The notes under the pieces are model-generated. The model saw only the letters and a program-made list of their open reading frames with translations. It was not told the DNA's origin and ran no database searches. Below, in pieces: positions 42,307 through 51,577 of a stretch of 64,000 nt of DNA; position 1 is the first letter of the stretch; each line of letters starts with the position of its first letter. The position numbers were made by a program, and so were the translations under genes. The stretch is from Chitinophaga cymbidii (GTDB lineage Bacteria; Bacteroidota; Bacteroidia; Chitinophagales; Chitinophagaceae). Where the stretch lies: the NCBI RefSeq assembly GCF_007992715.1, contig NZ_BKAU01000001.1, positions 1,612,001-1,676,000 of the forward strand, in the 5' to 3' direction.

Positions 42307-43182
42307 ATGCTCAAATCCATGACCGGCTTTGGCCGTGCGGAGGTAACCCGGGGGGAAACAACGATCACAGCGGAAATCAAATCGCTGAATGGAAAACAGT
42401 TTGAGGTGAACCTTAAAATGTCGCCCCTGTTAAAACCCTACGAATTCGACATCCGTAATATCCTCCAGCAGGAACTGCAACGCGGTACGCTGGACGCTAC
42501 CATCAACGTCAAACAAAACGGCGCCACCCGCCCCGTAGTGATCAACACGGAGCTGGCGCGCTATTACCACCAGGCGATCACCGCCATGGCGAACGACCTG
42601 TCCCTGCCCCAGGAAGATATGCTGAACGTGCTGATGAAGCTGCCGGAAGTAGTAACGCCCGCTTCAGAACAAATGGCGGAATCCGAATGGCTGGAAGTAG
42701 CCAAAGTGATCCGCGCCGCCGTTAGCGACATGGACGCGCACCGGATGGACGAAGGCACCATGCTGGAAAAAGACCTGCTGCTGCGCATCGACAACATCCT
42801 GTTATATACCGAAAAGGTCCGCGAGCTGGACCCGCTCCGCAAAGACCGCGTACGCCAGCGCCTCGAAACCCTGCTCGCGGAATACGTGGGTAAAGAGAAT
42901 GTAGACGGCAACCGCCTGGAACAGGAACTGATCTTCTACCTGGAAAAGCTGGACATTTCCGAAGAACTGATCCGCCTGCAGAATCACTGCCGCTATTTCA
43001 AGGATATCCTCGCCGAGGCAGATGCGGCCAAAGGAAAGAAACTGGGCTTCGTATTGCAGGAGATCGGCCGCGAGATCAATACCACCGGCTCCAAGGCCAA
43101 CGACGCCGGCATCCAGCAATGGGTGGTGATGATGAAAGACGAACTGGAAAAAGCCAAGGAACAAGTGCTGAACGTGCTATAA
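42307..43182 (+). CDS. YicC family endoribonuclease
   Basis: A 291-residue protein with the YicC start MLKSMTGFGRAEVTRGE and the C-terminal GKKLGFVLQEIGREINTTGSKA, the conserved DUF1732 end. E. coli YicC was reported to act as a nuclease on small RNAs; whether the activity holds here is inferred from the family. First of a plus-strand group with gldH and a two-component pair; the gldH ATG follows its stop by one base. Confidence 0.92.
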   Translation: MLKSMTGFGRAEVTRGETTITAEIKSLNGKQFEVNLKMSPLLKPYEFDIRNILQQELQRGTLDATINVKQNGATRPVVINTELARYYHQAITAMANDLSLPQEDMLNVLMKLPEVVTPASEQMAESEWLEVAKVIRAAVSDMDAHRMDEGTMLEKDLLLRIDNILLYTEKVRELDPLRKDRVRQRLETLLAEYVGKENVDGNRLEQELIFYLEKLDISEELIRLQNHCRYFKDILAEADAAKGKKLGFVLQEIGREINTTGSKANDAGIQQWVVMMKDELEKAKEQVLNVL

Positions 43183-43183
43183 A

Positions 43184-43681
43184 ATGATCGGGAAGATGAA
43201 AACTGGAATCACCTGCACCCTGTTGAGCTTGCTGTTCTTCGCCTGCAAGCCGCCAAAGATGGATACCTTTGAAAAGAACCGCGACATCCCCGGCCAGGAA
43301 TGGCAGGTGGACAACCGGCCGTCCTTCGAACTGGAACTGGCGCCCGGGGATACCGCCTTTTATTACAACATCTATGTAAACTTCCGGCATACCGATGCCT
43401 ATCCGTATAACAACCTCTGGCTGCTCATCCGCACCTTTGTACCGGGAGACAGCACGGGAACCGTGCGGAGGGTAGAGCTGCCGCTGGCGGATACGTATGG
43501 CAAATGGCTCGGCAATGGTCTGGACGATATCTTTGAGCACCGCATTCCCATCCAGCAGAACGCGCTCTTTCCGAAGCCCGGCACATACCGCTTTTCATTC
43601 GAGCAGAACATGCGCCAGAACCCGCTGCCCAGTGTGATGAGCGTTGGCCTCCGCATAGAAAAGGCCGCGCCGCGGAAATAA
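43184..43681 (+). CDS. gldH: Gliding motility lipoprotein GldH
   Basis: A 165-residue lipoprotein (lipobox LLFFAC at 17-22). It matches the GldH family: YNNLWLLIRTFVPG, LPLADTYGKWLGNGLDDIFEH and RFSFEQNMRQNPLPSVMSVGLRIEK. In Flavobacterium GldH is needed for gliding; many non-gliding Bacteroidota also carry it, so motility is not proven by its presence. An internal ATG at 43196 is an alternative start. It lies one base after yicC and nine before the kinase gene. Confidence 0.9.
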   Translation: MIGKMKTGITCTLLSLLFFACKPPKMDTFEKNRDIPGQEWQVDNRPSFELELAPGDTAFYYNIYVNFRHTDAYPYNNLWLLIRTFVPGDSTGTVRRVELPLADTYGKWLGNGLDDIFEHRIPIQQNALFPKPGTYRFSFEQNMRQNPLPSVMSVGLRIEKAAPRK

Positions 43682-43690
43682 AAGATTACA

Positions 43691-44707
43691 ATGAAGAAAT
43701 CATCATCAGGCCTGCAAAACAGTAAGGTGATCACCGGCGTGTACGTTTTTGTACTCTCCTACACCGTACTCCAACTGGTATGGTGGGGCGTGCTGCTGCA
43801 TCAGCAAAGCAGGCAGATCGCACGCTACGAAACGCAGGAACTGGTACACCGCGTTCATGAGCTGAACCAGCCCGCGGAATTCATGACGGAAATGCAGCGC
43901 CTCCACAAGGAAGAACGGATGCGCACCTTCAAGTATGTAGGCGAAGGCACCATCTTCCTCATCCTGATCCTCGCCGGCGCCGTGCTCGTGTACCGCTCCG
44001 TATGGAAACAGATGCGGCTCTCCCGGCAGCAGCAGAACTTTATGATGGCCGTGACCCATGAGCTGAAAAGCCCCATCGCCGCCGCCAAACTCAACCTGGA
44101 AACACTCCGCAAACATAAGCTGGACGAAGAAAAGCAGCTGAAGCTATTGAACAATACCATCCGCGAAACCAACCGGCTGGACCAGCTGTGCAACAACATC
44201 CTGCTGGCTTCACAGTTCGAGCATCAGAAATACGAGCTTTTCCTCGAGTTCACCGATCTGTCCAGGCTGCTGTCCACCGGCATTGAGGAACTGCAAAGCC
44301 GCATCGCCAGCCATCCCATCCGGGCGGACATCTTTCCGCACGTCTGGCTGCAGGCGGACAAGTTCATGATCCAGCTGATGCTGAACAACCTCGTGGAGAA
44401 CGCCGTGAAGTATGCGCCCAAAGGAACGGAGATCACCGTTCGCCTGCGCACAACGGAAGAAGGGTTGAAGCTGACCGTCAGCGATGAAGGAGAGGGCATT
44501 GCCCCGGAGGAACGAAGCAAGATCTTCCTCAAGTTCTACCGGATCGGGAATGAGAATACCCGTAAGTCCAAAGGCTCCGGACTGGGCCTTTACCTGACCA
44601 GGAGGATCGTGGAGCAGCACCGCGGGACCATTGAAGTGAAGGATAACCAGCCCAAAGGCACTACCTTCGAGATCACCTGGAACGATTATTCCGTACAATC
44701 TGTATAA
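43691..44707 (+). CDS. Membrane sensor histidine kinase
   Basis: A 338-residue kinase with two membrane helices (about 14-36 and 86-104) around a short ~50-residue periplasmic part. The HisKA phospho-acceptor is His123 (AVTHELKSPIAAAK). The HATPase domain has an N box (NNLVENAVKYA), G1 (SDEGEGIAP), F box and G2 (GSGLGLYLTRRIV). With no HAMP or PAS domain it is a minimal sensor. It lies 54 bases before its response regulator. Confidence 0.93.
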   Translation: MKKSSSGLQNSKVITGVYVFVLSYTVLQLVWWGVLLHQQSRQIARYETQELVHRVHELNQPAEFMTEMQRLHKEERMRTFKYVGEGTIFLILILAGAVLVYRSVWKQMRLSRQQQNFMMAVTHELKSPIAAAKLNLETLRKHKLDEEKQLKLLNNTIRETNRLDQLCNNILLASQFEHQKYELFLEFTDLSRLLSTGIEELQSRIASHPIRADIFPHVWLQADKFMIQLMLNNLVENAVKYAPKGTEITVRLRTTEEGLKLTVSDEGEGIAPEERSKIFLKFYRIGNENTRKSKGSGLGLYLTRRIVEQHRGTIEVKDNQPKGTTFEITWNDYSVQSV

Positions 44708-44761
44708 AATTAACGGCTTCGTCGTAATTTTATAAGTAATTCATAAAATAACACTTCACAC

Positions 44762-45472
44762 ATGAAGGAAGCGACGAAAGCATCAATATTGCTGGTAGAA
44801 GACGAAGAGAACCTGCAGGAAGCGTTAAAGCTCAACCTGGAGCTGGAAGGGTATGAAGTGACGGCGGTGGATAATGGCACGGGGGCGTTGAAGGCCGTCA
44901 AGAACGAATACTTTGATCTGATCATTCTCGATATCATGCTGCCTGAAATGGACGGGCTGGCCGTATGCGAAAACATCCGCATACAGAACAACGAAGTGCC
45001 CATCCTGTTCCTCAGCGCCAAGAACAGCAGCGCGGACCGCGTGCTCGGCCTCAAAAAAGGCGGGGACGATTATATGACCAAGCCCTTCAACCTCGAAGAG
45101 CTGCTGCTGCGCGTGGAAAAGCTCATTGTAAAGAACAAGAAGATACAGGATAAGGACAGCGTACCCAACGTGTACCGCTTCGGCGATAATATGATCGACT
45201 TTGCCGCGCAGGAATGCGTGGGGAAAGACGGCAAACATCATGAGCTGAGCAAGAAAGAAACCATGCTGCTGAAGCTGCTCATCGAAAACAAAGGTGAAGT
45301 GGTTACCCGGGAAAAGATATTGCAGGTAGTATGGGGGTACAACGTATATCCCACCACCCGCACCATCGATAATTTCATTCTCAATTTCCGCAAGTATTTT
45401 GAACAGGACAGCCGCAATTCCCGGTATTTCCATTCTGTCCGCGGCGTAGGGTACAAGTTCACGGACGGCTGA
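44762..45472 (+). CDS. OmpR family response regulator
   Basis: A 236-residue regulator. The receiver domain (about 6-118) has acidic residues in LVEDEEN, the phospho-acceptor Asp57 (LIILDIMLPEMDG) and Lys in MTKPF. The winged-helix DNA-binding domain (about 135-235) ends SVRGVGYKFTDG. Partner of the upstream kinase. The yicC-gldH-kinase-regulator grouping suggests the pair may govern envelope or surface functions, but nothing in the sequence shows its targets. Confidence 0.95.
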   Translation: MKEATKASILLVEDEENLQEALKLNLELEGYEVTAVDNGTGALKAVKNEYFDLIILDIMLPEMDGLAVCENIRIQNNEVPILFLSAKNSSADRVLGLKKGGDDYMTKPFNLEELLLRVEKLIVKNKKIQDKDSVPNVYRFGDNMIDFAAQECVGKDGKHHELSKKETMLLKLLIENKGEVVTREKILQVVWGYNVYPTTRTIDNFILNFRKYFEQDSRNSRYFHSVRGVGYKFTDG

Positions 45473-45562
45473 CCCGTTTCCATCTATCCCCCCACCGCTG
45501 CCATCTGTAAGCCGCCTGCTGCCAGTTGTTCAATCCCCCTTTTCCGGGGCTCCCGGTAGCGG

Positions 45563-45570
45563 TATCTTTG
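45563..45570 (+). promoter_or_regulatory. Candidate -7 box for the LytS-LytTR pair
   Basis: TATCTTTG, an exact TAnnTTTG match, ends 20 bases before the ATG at 45591. A CTTTT stretch lies near the -33 position but lacks the G. Confidence 0.5.
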
Positions 45571-45590
45571 ACTGGCTTAGGTATTCTGAT

Positions 45591-46457
45591 ATGTATAACC
45601 CCGTCAGCGGATCTGTGTTTCAGCATAATGGCTTATGTTTCCTGTTAACCTTCCTGTTAACCGGGAAAGCGCTCATCTGGGCGGGGCTTGCCGTGGTCAT
45701 CGGGGCCGTCGGGCTTTTCTTCTGGTGGAGGGAAAGGAGGCTGCGCAAGAAGGCCGTGAACCGGATGTCCGCGCAGCGCAACCTGGCCGCACTGGAACTG
45801 CATGCCCTGCAATCGCAGATGGACCCGCATTTTATCTTTAACAGCCTGAACGCCATTCACAGCTATATCCTTTCCGCCAGAACGGAACAGGCATCGAGCT
45901 ACCTCACGCGCTTTTCACGGCTGATGCGGATCACGATCGGCAACAGCGGCAAGGAATGGATCAGCCTCGAAGAAGAGATCGAAGGGCTGGAACTGTACCT
46001 TCAATTGGAACAGCTCCGCTTTGAAGGACAGTTCGAATATTCACTGGAGCTGCTGCCTTCCCTGCCAGGCACGGACGTGCTGATACCGCCTTTCATCATA
46101 CAGCCGTACCTGCAGAACGCGATCTGGTACCGGCTGCTGCAAAAAACGCCGGACAAAAATAAAAAGGGCAACCTGCGCATAGAGATCGGGCGCAGGGACG
46201 ACGAACTGTATATTCGCCTGGAAGATAATGGTGTGCCGCGCCAAAGCGTATTCCACAGCTACCAGCAAAAAACGGCCGGCACCCGGGTAGCGGCGGAGCG
46301 GCTGCACTGGCTGAACGCCCGCTATCACACACACGCCACCATCACCAGCGGGCACCTGTACGACCAGCATCACAAGAAGACCGGCACTTACACCATCATT
46401 CATCTGCCCGACGTTACACCTACCAATCTGCCACAGGAAAACGGGATTTTTAAGTAA
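45591..46457 (+). CDS. LytS-type histidine kinase with degraded ATP site
   Basis: A 288-residue protein: one membrane helix (about 27-46), then a His_kinase segment with the phospho-acceptor in QMDPHFIFN (His80). The ATP-binding domain departs from the family: the N box reads QPYLQNAIWY where ENAIWHG is usual, and the G1 box reads EDNGVP instead of DNGxG. It could be a weak kinase, a phosphatase-type partner or a pseudo-kinase. It lies 21 bases before its LytTR regulator. Confidence 0.85.
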   Translation: MYNPVSGSVFQHNGLCFLLTFLLTGKALIWAGLAVVIGAVGLFFWWRERRLRKKAVNRMSAQRNLAALELHALQSQMDPHFIFNSLNAIHSYILSARTEQASSYLTRFSRLMRITIGNSGKEWISLEEEIEGLELYLQLEQLRFEGQFEYSLELLPSLPGTDVLIPPFIIQPYLQNAIWYRLLQKTPDKNKKGNLRIEIGRRDDELYIRLEDNGVPRQSVFHSYQQKTAGTRVAAERLHWLNARYHTHATITSGHLYDQHHKKTGTYTIIHLPDVTPTNLPQENGIFK

Positions 46458-46478
46458 TTTCGATAAACACACCCTGCG

Positions 46479-47222
46479 ATGCAAGCCATTATCATTGATG
46501 ATGAACAACACTGCCGCGATGTATTGCAAATACTATTGACGCGCCATTGCCCGGAGGTCCGGCTGGTGGCTACGTGCAGCAGTGCGGAGGATGGACTGCA
46601 GGCCATCGAGCGGCTCCATCCGCAACTGGTTTTCCTCGATGTGGAAATGCCGGGCATGAATGGCTTCGAGATGCTGGAAGATTGCCCGCGCCGCGGCTTC
46701 GCCGTGATCTTCACCACCGCATACGACCGTTACGCCATCAACGCCATCCGGCATAGCGCGCTGGATTTCCTGCTGAAGCCGGTGGACAAGGAAGAGCTGG
46801 TACAAGCCGTGCAAAAAGCCAGCGCGCAGAACACCAATACCGCCTCCAAAGTAGACGCGCTCCTGCAATTCCTGCAGCAACATATCCAGCCCAACGAAAG
46901 ACTGGCGCTTCCCTCTGTGGACGGGTTGCGCATGATGCCCATCAAAGACATCCTCTACTGTGAATCGGAAGGCGGCTATTCGCGCGTTTACCTGCAAAAC
47001 CAGGGAAAGCCGGTGCTGATCTGCCGCACGCTGAAAGAGGTGGAAGAGGCGCTGAAAGACAAGGGGTTCTTTCGCGTGCATAACAGCTTTCTCATCAACC
47101 TTGCGTTCATGTACAAATACATCAAGGGCGACGGTGGGGAGATCATTATGACGGACGGAAAAAATATCCCGGTATCAAGGAACAGGAAACAGGATTTCCT
47201 GATGCGGATAGAAAAACTCTGA
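46479..47222 (+). CDS. LytTR family response regulator
   Basis: A 247-residue regulator with a receiver domain (1-118, phospho-acceptor Asp54 in VFLDVEMPGMNG, Lys in FLLKPVDKEE). A LytTR DNA-binding domain follows (about 140-247, SVDGLRMMPIKDILYCES; RVHNSFLINL). LytTR proteins bind direct-repeat sites and often regulate surface or quorum functions. Partner of the kinase immediately upstream. Convergent with batE-like, two bases between stops. Confidence 0.95.
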   Translation: MQAIIIDDEQHCRDVLQILLTRHCPEVRLVATCSSAEDGLQAIERLHPQLVFLDVEMPGMNGFEMLEDCPRRGFAVIFTTAYDRYAINAIRHSALDFLLKPVDKEELVQAVQKASAQNTNTASKVDALLQFLQQHIQPNERLALPSVDGLRMMPIKDILYCESEGGYSRVYLQNQGKPVLICRTLKEVEEALKDKGFFRVHNSFLINLAFMYKYIKGDGGEIIMTDGKNIPVSRNRKQDFLMRIEKL

Positions 47223-47224
47223 CG

Positions 47225-47989
47225 TTACAGCTCCTTCACATCGCCTACCGCGATCCAGCCGGTCTTGCCGTCCGCGAGCTGTATCTTGCAATAGTCCTTG
47301 GTGGCATCCAGCAGGTTTACTTTGATGCCTTCCCTTGTTTCAAAAAGGTCTTTGCTGCCGTCGTCCGGCGCGGCTTTAACTTTTGCCGTTCTCATCACGA
47401 TGGCTACGCCGCTGTTGTATGCCTTGTTGTGCATCCAGATGGCCATGCTGAAATAACCGATGAACAACACGGAAACAACGGTCATGCCCCAACGAACATA
47501 CCGGTTGCCCTGGTAGCGCGGTATAAAGAAATAAGCAATCGCCGCCGCGCAGCAGATCCAGAACAGCACGATGGTGCCGATGGCCCATCCGGCAGCGGAA
47601 TGCAATTGCTGCCATTGCATCCACCATCTTTCAAAAAATAAAAGCGGAAGTGATTCGATGTTGTTGTGCACCCGCTGGTTGGCCATGTCGAGATTATGTT
47701 CGATGGCTTCATCGCCGGGCTTGAGGGTCAGCGCCTTTTCAAAGCTGTACACGGCCATGCCGGTCTGATCGTTTTTATAGTAGGCGTTGCCTGCATTAAA
47801 ATAAAGGTCCGCCACCTGGTAGCCGGAGTCGATCAGCTGCTGGTATTTTTCGGCGGCTTCTTTGTAACGCTGCTGTTTGTAAAGCTGGTTGGCTTCCCGG
47901 AAAAGCACGGGGTCCTGCGCCTGCAGCGCAGTGCCGGCCAGCAGGCAGAAGAATAACAGAAAAACGGGGTACGTGAATGATCGCGTCAT
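47225..47989 (-). CDS. batE: BatE-like TPR and SH3 domain protein
   Basis: A 254-residue protein: signal peptide to about 24, TPR repeats (about 27-110, LYKQQRYKEAAEKYQQLIDS; ADLYFNAGNAYYKND), two membrane helices (about 132-155 and 165-185) and a C-terminal bacterial SH3 domain (about 195-254, KVKAAPDDGSKDLFETREG; GWIAVGDV). This is the BatE plan of the Bacteroides aerotolerance operon. Lies seven bases downstream of batD and is co-transcribed with it. Confidence 0.85.
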   Translation of the reverse strand: MTRSFTYPVFLLFFCLLAGTALQAQDPVLFREANQLYKQQRYKEAAEKYQQLIDSGYQVADLYFNAGNAYYKNDQTGMAVYSFEKALTLKPGDEAIEHNLDMANQRVHNNIESLPLLFFERWWMQWQQLHSAAGWAIGTIVLFWICCAAAIAYFFIPRYQGNRYVRWGMTVVSVLFIGYFSMAIWMHNKAYNSGVAIVMRTAKVKAAPDDGSKDLFETREGIKVNLLDATKDYCKIQLADGKTGWIAVGDVKEL

Positions 47990-47996
47990 AATCTTT

Positions 47997-49946
47997 TTAT
48001 TTTGCGGACCGGCCTTTTAATTCATCTTCCAGGGAACTGATCACCTGCACGGCCTCCTGGTAGGCGCCCTGGCGGTGTTCGTTACTGCTCACGGGGGCGT
48101 ACAGCGCCATTTCGCAGCGGTCTATCAGCTCTGACAATTGTAGGCCCGTAGTACCGTTGATCTGCAATTGCTGCAATTTTTCCTGTACCACCTGCTTGTT
48201 CAGCTCCGCCATCGGGATCTTCAGCTTGTGGCTGAGATAACCCCACACGGCCCTGGATGTTTCTTCATAGAAAGCCTTGTCTTTCCCCTCCTTCAGATAA
48301 CGCGCGGCCAGCTCCAGCCGTTTCAGCGCTACCTTGTTGGCATGCCGGTGACGGAGCAGCGCTACGTTGCTCTGGCGGAACTGCTGCCGCCTGTAGTACG
48401 CGGCCATGCCGCCGAGCGCCAGCAAAGGCAATATCAACAAGGCCCAGAAAAGCGGCTTGCCGAAGAAGAAGGGACTGCGTTTGCTCCAATGTTGTCCGGA
48501 TGTGCGGATATCCGCCAATTCTGTACTGCCAAAATCTTCTTTCTCTTTCTTCGCCAGCTTGCCCGCAATTACATGCAGCGGGAAGGAAGCGGATTGCAGG
48601 GTTTTATATGCCTTCGCTACCGGATCGAAATAAGAAAATTCCACCGGCGGCAAGGTAAAGTGACCTTTCTCCTGCGGCATGAGTACATACTGGAACTGCC
48701 GCGTTCCGCTGAGCGGATTGCTGTTTTTGTCGATATTATCGGAAACGCTGGGATCGTATTTTTCAAAGGCGGAAGGAATATTCAGCGGCGGCGCGTTCAG
48801 CAGGTTCACGTTGCCCTGGCCGGTGATATTCACTTTCAGCGTGATGGCATCGTCTGTGCTCAGCTCCGCTTTATCCACCGCCGCCGTCATTCTGAAATTA
48901 CCTACGGCGCCGCTGAAGCTGGCCGGGCGGCCTTCCGCGGGCAGCGGCTTCACCGTTATCTTTACGGTCGGGCTTTGTATCTTGTAAGGCACTACTTCAT
49001 ATTGCGGGCTGGCGAATGCATCTTCGAAAAACGGATCATCAAAGGGATTGCTGCCGCCGAATGCATCCCGGAAAAAAGGATCGTTAAAAGGATCATTGCC
49101 AGCGCGCTTTTTCCTGTTCACGCTTACGAGGTGTACCTGGTTATCCACTTCCGCGGGGTCCAGCTCCAGCTGTCCGCTTTGCAGGGGGAACAGTAATGTT
49201 TTCCGGATGATGAAAACCTTGAACGGCACGCCGTTCACCATTTCTTCGGTAGCCTGCGGCGGGTTGGGCAGGTCGATGTCTTTTGCGGAAAATCCTTTGA
49301 AGGCTGGCACCTTGGTCACACTGGAATTCGTTGGCAGGCGGGTGTACAGCTTGTAGGTGGCCGTCAGCTGCTCGCCTTCATATACGGTGGTTTTGTCCAC
49401 ATCCACTTTCACAAAAATATTCTTTCGCAGTTTTTCCTTTACGTCTTCTCCCTGCCGGAGCACGCCGGGCTGTGATTCGCCACGGTCGGGGAAGGCCCTT
49501 CGCGGCGGCTGTTGTGGCTGTTGCTGTGGCATTTGTGTGCCCGCTCCGCCTTTCACCACTTCAATGTTCACGGGATTGCTTTTCACGATGCGGCCGTCTA
49601 CCCGCGCACTGGCGGCGGGAATGGTGAATGAGCCGACCTGTTTCGGCTGCAGCACGTAGCTGAAAGCGTAGTAAGTGGAGGCGCGGCCGTTGATGATCGA
49701 GGTACCCTGCATCTGCTGCGGGCCCTGTACCACTTCAAAGCCTTTGAATTCGGGGGGATTGAATGAGCTGAGGTTCTGCGGATTTTCTATCATGAACTGG
49801 ATTCTCACCAGCTCGTCCGTTCCGATCGTATTTGAATTTACCGCAGCCGTAAAACGGAACTCCTGGGCATTCGCATAAGATGCAACACAACAGATCAGCA
49901 GGAGTGTGTAAACAGTTTTTTTAAAATTGGCAATAATGACCTTCAT
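47997..49946 (-). CDS. batD: BatD family protein
   Basis: A 649-residue protein from the ATG at 49946 with a signal peptide (TLLLICCVASYANAQ). It has extracellular or periplasmic beta-sandwich domains (BatD/oxygen tolerance type, e.g. TIGTDELVRIQFMIENPQNLSSFNPP), a membrane helix at about 515-535 and a C-terminal cytoplasmic helical tail. A TTG at 49967 is an alternative, but the exact -7 box 49955-49962 rules it out. Bat proteins are linked to aerotolerance and envelope integrity; usual partners BatA/B/C are not adjacent here. Confidence 0.88.
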   Translation of the reverse strand: MKVIIANFKKTVYTLLLICCVASYANAQEFRFTAAVNSNTIGTDELVRIQFMIENPQNLSSFNPPEFKGFEVVQGPQQMQGTSIINGRASTYYAFSYVLQPKQVGSFTIPAASARVDGRIVKSNPVNIEVVKGGAGTQMPQQQPQQPPRRAFPDRGESQPGVLRQGEDVKEKLRKNIFVKVDVDKTTVYEGEQLTATYKLYTRLPTNSSVTKVPAFKGFSAKDIDLPNPPQATEEMVNGVPFKVFIIRKTLLFPLQSGQLELDPAEVDNQVHLVSVNRKKRAGNDPFNDPFFRDAFGGSNPFDDPFFEDAFASPQYEVVPYKIQSPTVKITVKPLPAEGRPASFSGAVGNFRMTAAVDKAELSTDDAITLKVNITGQGNVNLLNAPPLNIPSAFEKYDPSVSDNIDKNSNPLSGTRQFQYVLMPQEKGHFTLPPVEFSYFDPVAKAYKTLQSASFPLHVIAGKLAKKEKEDFGSTELADIRTSGQHWSKRSPFFFGKPLFWALLILPLLALGGMAAYYRRQQFRQSNVALLRHRHANKVALKRLELAARYLKEGKDKAFYEETSRAVWGYLSHKLKIPMAELNKQVVQEKLQQLQINGTTGLQLSELIDRCEMALYAPVSSNEHRQGAYQEAVQVISSLEDELKGRSAK

Positions 49947-49954
49947 CCTGAAAA

Positions 49955-49962
49955 CAAATTTA
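49955..49962 (-). promoter_or_regulatory. Candidate -7 box for batD-batE
   Basis: The minus strand reads TAAATTTG, an exact TAnnTTTG match, ending eight bases before the ATG at 49946, implying a very short leader. Confidence 0.5.
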
Positions 49963-50043
49963 ACCAAAGCGCCCGGCGCTACCTTTCCATCCTCGTTAAA
50001 AGTTAGTTAAAAATCACGCTCAAATTAGCCACTACAAAGGATT

Positions 50044-50754
50044 TCATTCAATGTCACCCAGCATGGGGCGCATCAGTATGTCTTCCACAACGGCCTGTTT
50101 GCTAAGGGTATAGGCGGCCCAGATCATGGAAGCTACGTCCGCCGGCTCCATCAGCCGGTCTGCCGGCCCGCTGAACCCCTCCCAGGAGGCGGTGAGCGTT
50201 GGGCCGGGGCTTACAGACGTCACTTTTACACCAAAAGGTTTCATTTCCTCGCGCAGGTTTTTGGAAAAACCGAGCAGCGCGAACTTGGTGATGCTGTATG
50301 ATCCTCCGTTCGGATACGCTTTGTGGCTGGCGGTGGAGCACAGGTTGAAAATATGCCCGCTGCGCGCTTCCTTCATGGCGGGCAGCAGCAGGCGGGTGAG
50401 GTGATACGCGCTGTAGAGGTTCACGGCCATCATCTTTTCGAGATGCCCGTCTTCTTCCTCATGCACGGCGCCCGGTACAAAGATGCCGGCGTTGTTCACG
50501 AGAATGTCCGGCACAGGCCCCAGTTCGGCCTGCACTTTCCTGCCGAAGGCCAGCACCTGTTCCTTATCTCCCATATCCACTACTTCAGCCAGCACCCTGA
50601 CGCCCGTGCGCTGCGCTTCCACTTCCGCTTTGGCAACGGCCAGCACCGCTTCATTGCGGGCACAGATGGCAATATCAAAGCCCTCGGCGGCCAGCTTCTC
50701 CGCGATGGCCCTGCCGATCCCTTTACTGGCTCCTGTTATGACTGCATACTTCAT
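50044..50754 (-). CDS. Short-chain dehydrogenase/reductase
   Basis: A 236-residue NAD(P)-dependent enzyme. TGASKGIGRA (residues 7-16) is the cofactor loop; NNAGIF is near 88; catalytic Ser in LCSTASHKAYPNGG, with Tyr and Lys in SYSITKFALLG. The length and ending are those of a classical SDR. The first in-frame Met with a family-type start is 50754 (MKYAVITG); a long upstream open frame is shadow reading. Substrate unknown. It precedes batD by 97 bases. Confidence 0.88.
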   Translation of the reverse strand: MKYAVITGASKGIGRAIAEKLAAEGFDIAICARNEAVLAVAKAEVEAQRTGVRVLAEVVDMGDKEQVLAFGRKVQAELGPVPDILVNNAGIFVPGAVHEEEDGHLEKMMAVNLYSAYHLTRLLLPAMKEARSGHIFNLCSTASHKAYPNGGSYSITKFALLGFSKNLREEMKPFGVKVTSVSPGPTLTASWEGFSGPADRLMEPADVASMIWAAYTLSKQAVVEDILMRPMLGDIE

Positions 50755-50836
50755 CGCATAAAAATAAGCTGTGCGGATGAAAACCGGAAAAAACGTTAAA
50801 ACAGCTTTACGGGTGGGGGTTCTGGCACAGTTGTCG

Positions 50837-50844
50837 TACTTTTG
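50837..50844 (+). promoter_or_regulatory. Candidate -7 box for the YjjG-type gene
   Basis: TACTTTTG, an exact TAnnTTTG match, ends nine bases before the ATG at 50854 and overlaps a TTG at 50842, excluding that earlier start. Confidence 0.5.
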
Positions 50845-50853
50845 CAGCAGGAT

Positions 50854-51549
50854 ATGAGATATAAACACATTTTTTTTGACCTGGACCATACGCTCTGGGA
50901 TTTTGAAGCCAACGCCATCGCAACACTGCAGGAACTGTACGTGGAACACGCCCTGGAAAAACTGGGCATACCTTCCTTCGATGCGTTCTATGCGTCTTAT
51001 TCCGTTATCAATGACAAGCTGTGGGACCGCTTCCGCAAGGGCTTCATCAACCGCCAGGAGCTGCGCACCAAGCGCTTCAGCATGACCTTCCTGGATTTCA
51101 AGATATGTAACGATAAAGTGTGCCAGGACATGGGCGCGCGCTTCATTGAAGTGCTGCCTACCAAAACGGCGCTGTTCCCTTACACCACGGACATACTGGA
51201 TTACCTCCGGGCAAAGAATTACCCGATCCACATCATCACCAACGGTTTTGAGGAAACGCAAAAGCTGAAGATGGAACATTCCGGCATACATCATTATTTC
51301 ACGCACATCATCACTTCCGAAACCTGCGGTCGGCTGAAACCGCATCGCGAGATCTTCGACTATGCCGTGAACCTGGCTGCGGCCACGCATGCGGAAAGCA
51401 TTATGATCGGAGATACGCTGGACGTGGATATTCTAGGGGCGCAGGAAGCGGGGATAGACCAGGTGTATTTTGCGCCGGACAAGGTGCAGGAGGGGGTGAA
51501 GCCGACTTATACGATCAAGTGTTTGCAGGAGTTGAAGGAGATTTTGTGA
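50854..51549 (+). CDS. YjjG-type HAD nucleotidase
   Basis: A 231-residue HAD phosphatase from the ATG at 50854. Motif I DLDHTLWDFE (nucleophile Asp9, general acid Asp11), motif II IITNGFEET, motif III Lys in CGRLKPHREIF, motif IV MIGDTLDVDILGA. The helical cap includes FRKGFINRQELRTKRFSMTF. The YjjG family dephosphorylates non-canonical pyrimidine nucleotides; that specificity is inferred. Followed by a strong terminator. Confidence 0.9.
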   Translation: MRYKHIFFDLDHTLWDFEANAIATLQELYVEHALEKLGIPSFDAFYASYSVINDKLWDRFRKGFINRQELRTKRFSMTFLDFKICNDKVCQDMGARFIEVLPTKTALFPYTTDILDYLRAKNYPIHIITNGFEETQKLKMEHSGIHHYFTHIITSETCGRLKPHREIFDYAVNLAAATHAESIMIGDTLDVDILGAQEAGIDQVYFAPDKVQEGVKPTYTIKCLQELKEIL

Positions 51550-51577
51550 TAGCTGTGGATAGCAAAATTTTTATAAA

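Noticed and set aside
50755..51390. Extended N-terminus of the SDR at 50044-50754
   Set aside because: It overlaps the YjjG-type gene on the opposite strand and lacks SDR features before MKYAVITG.
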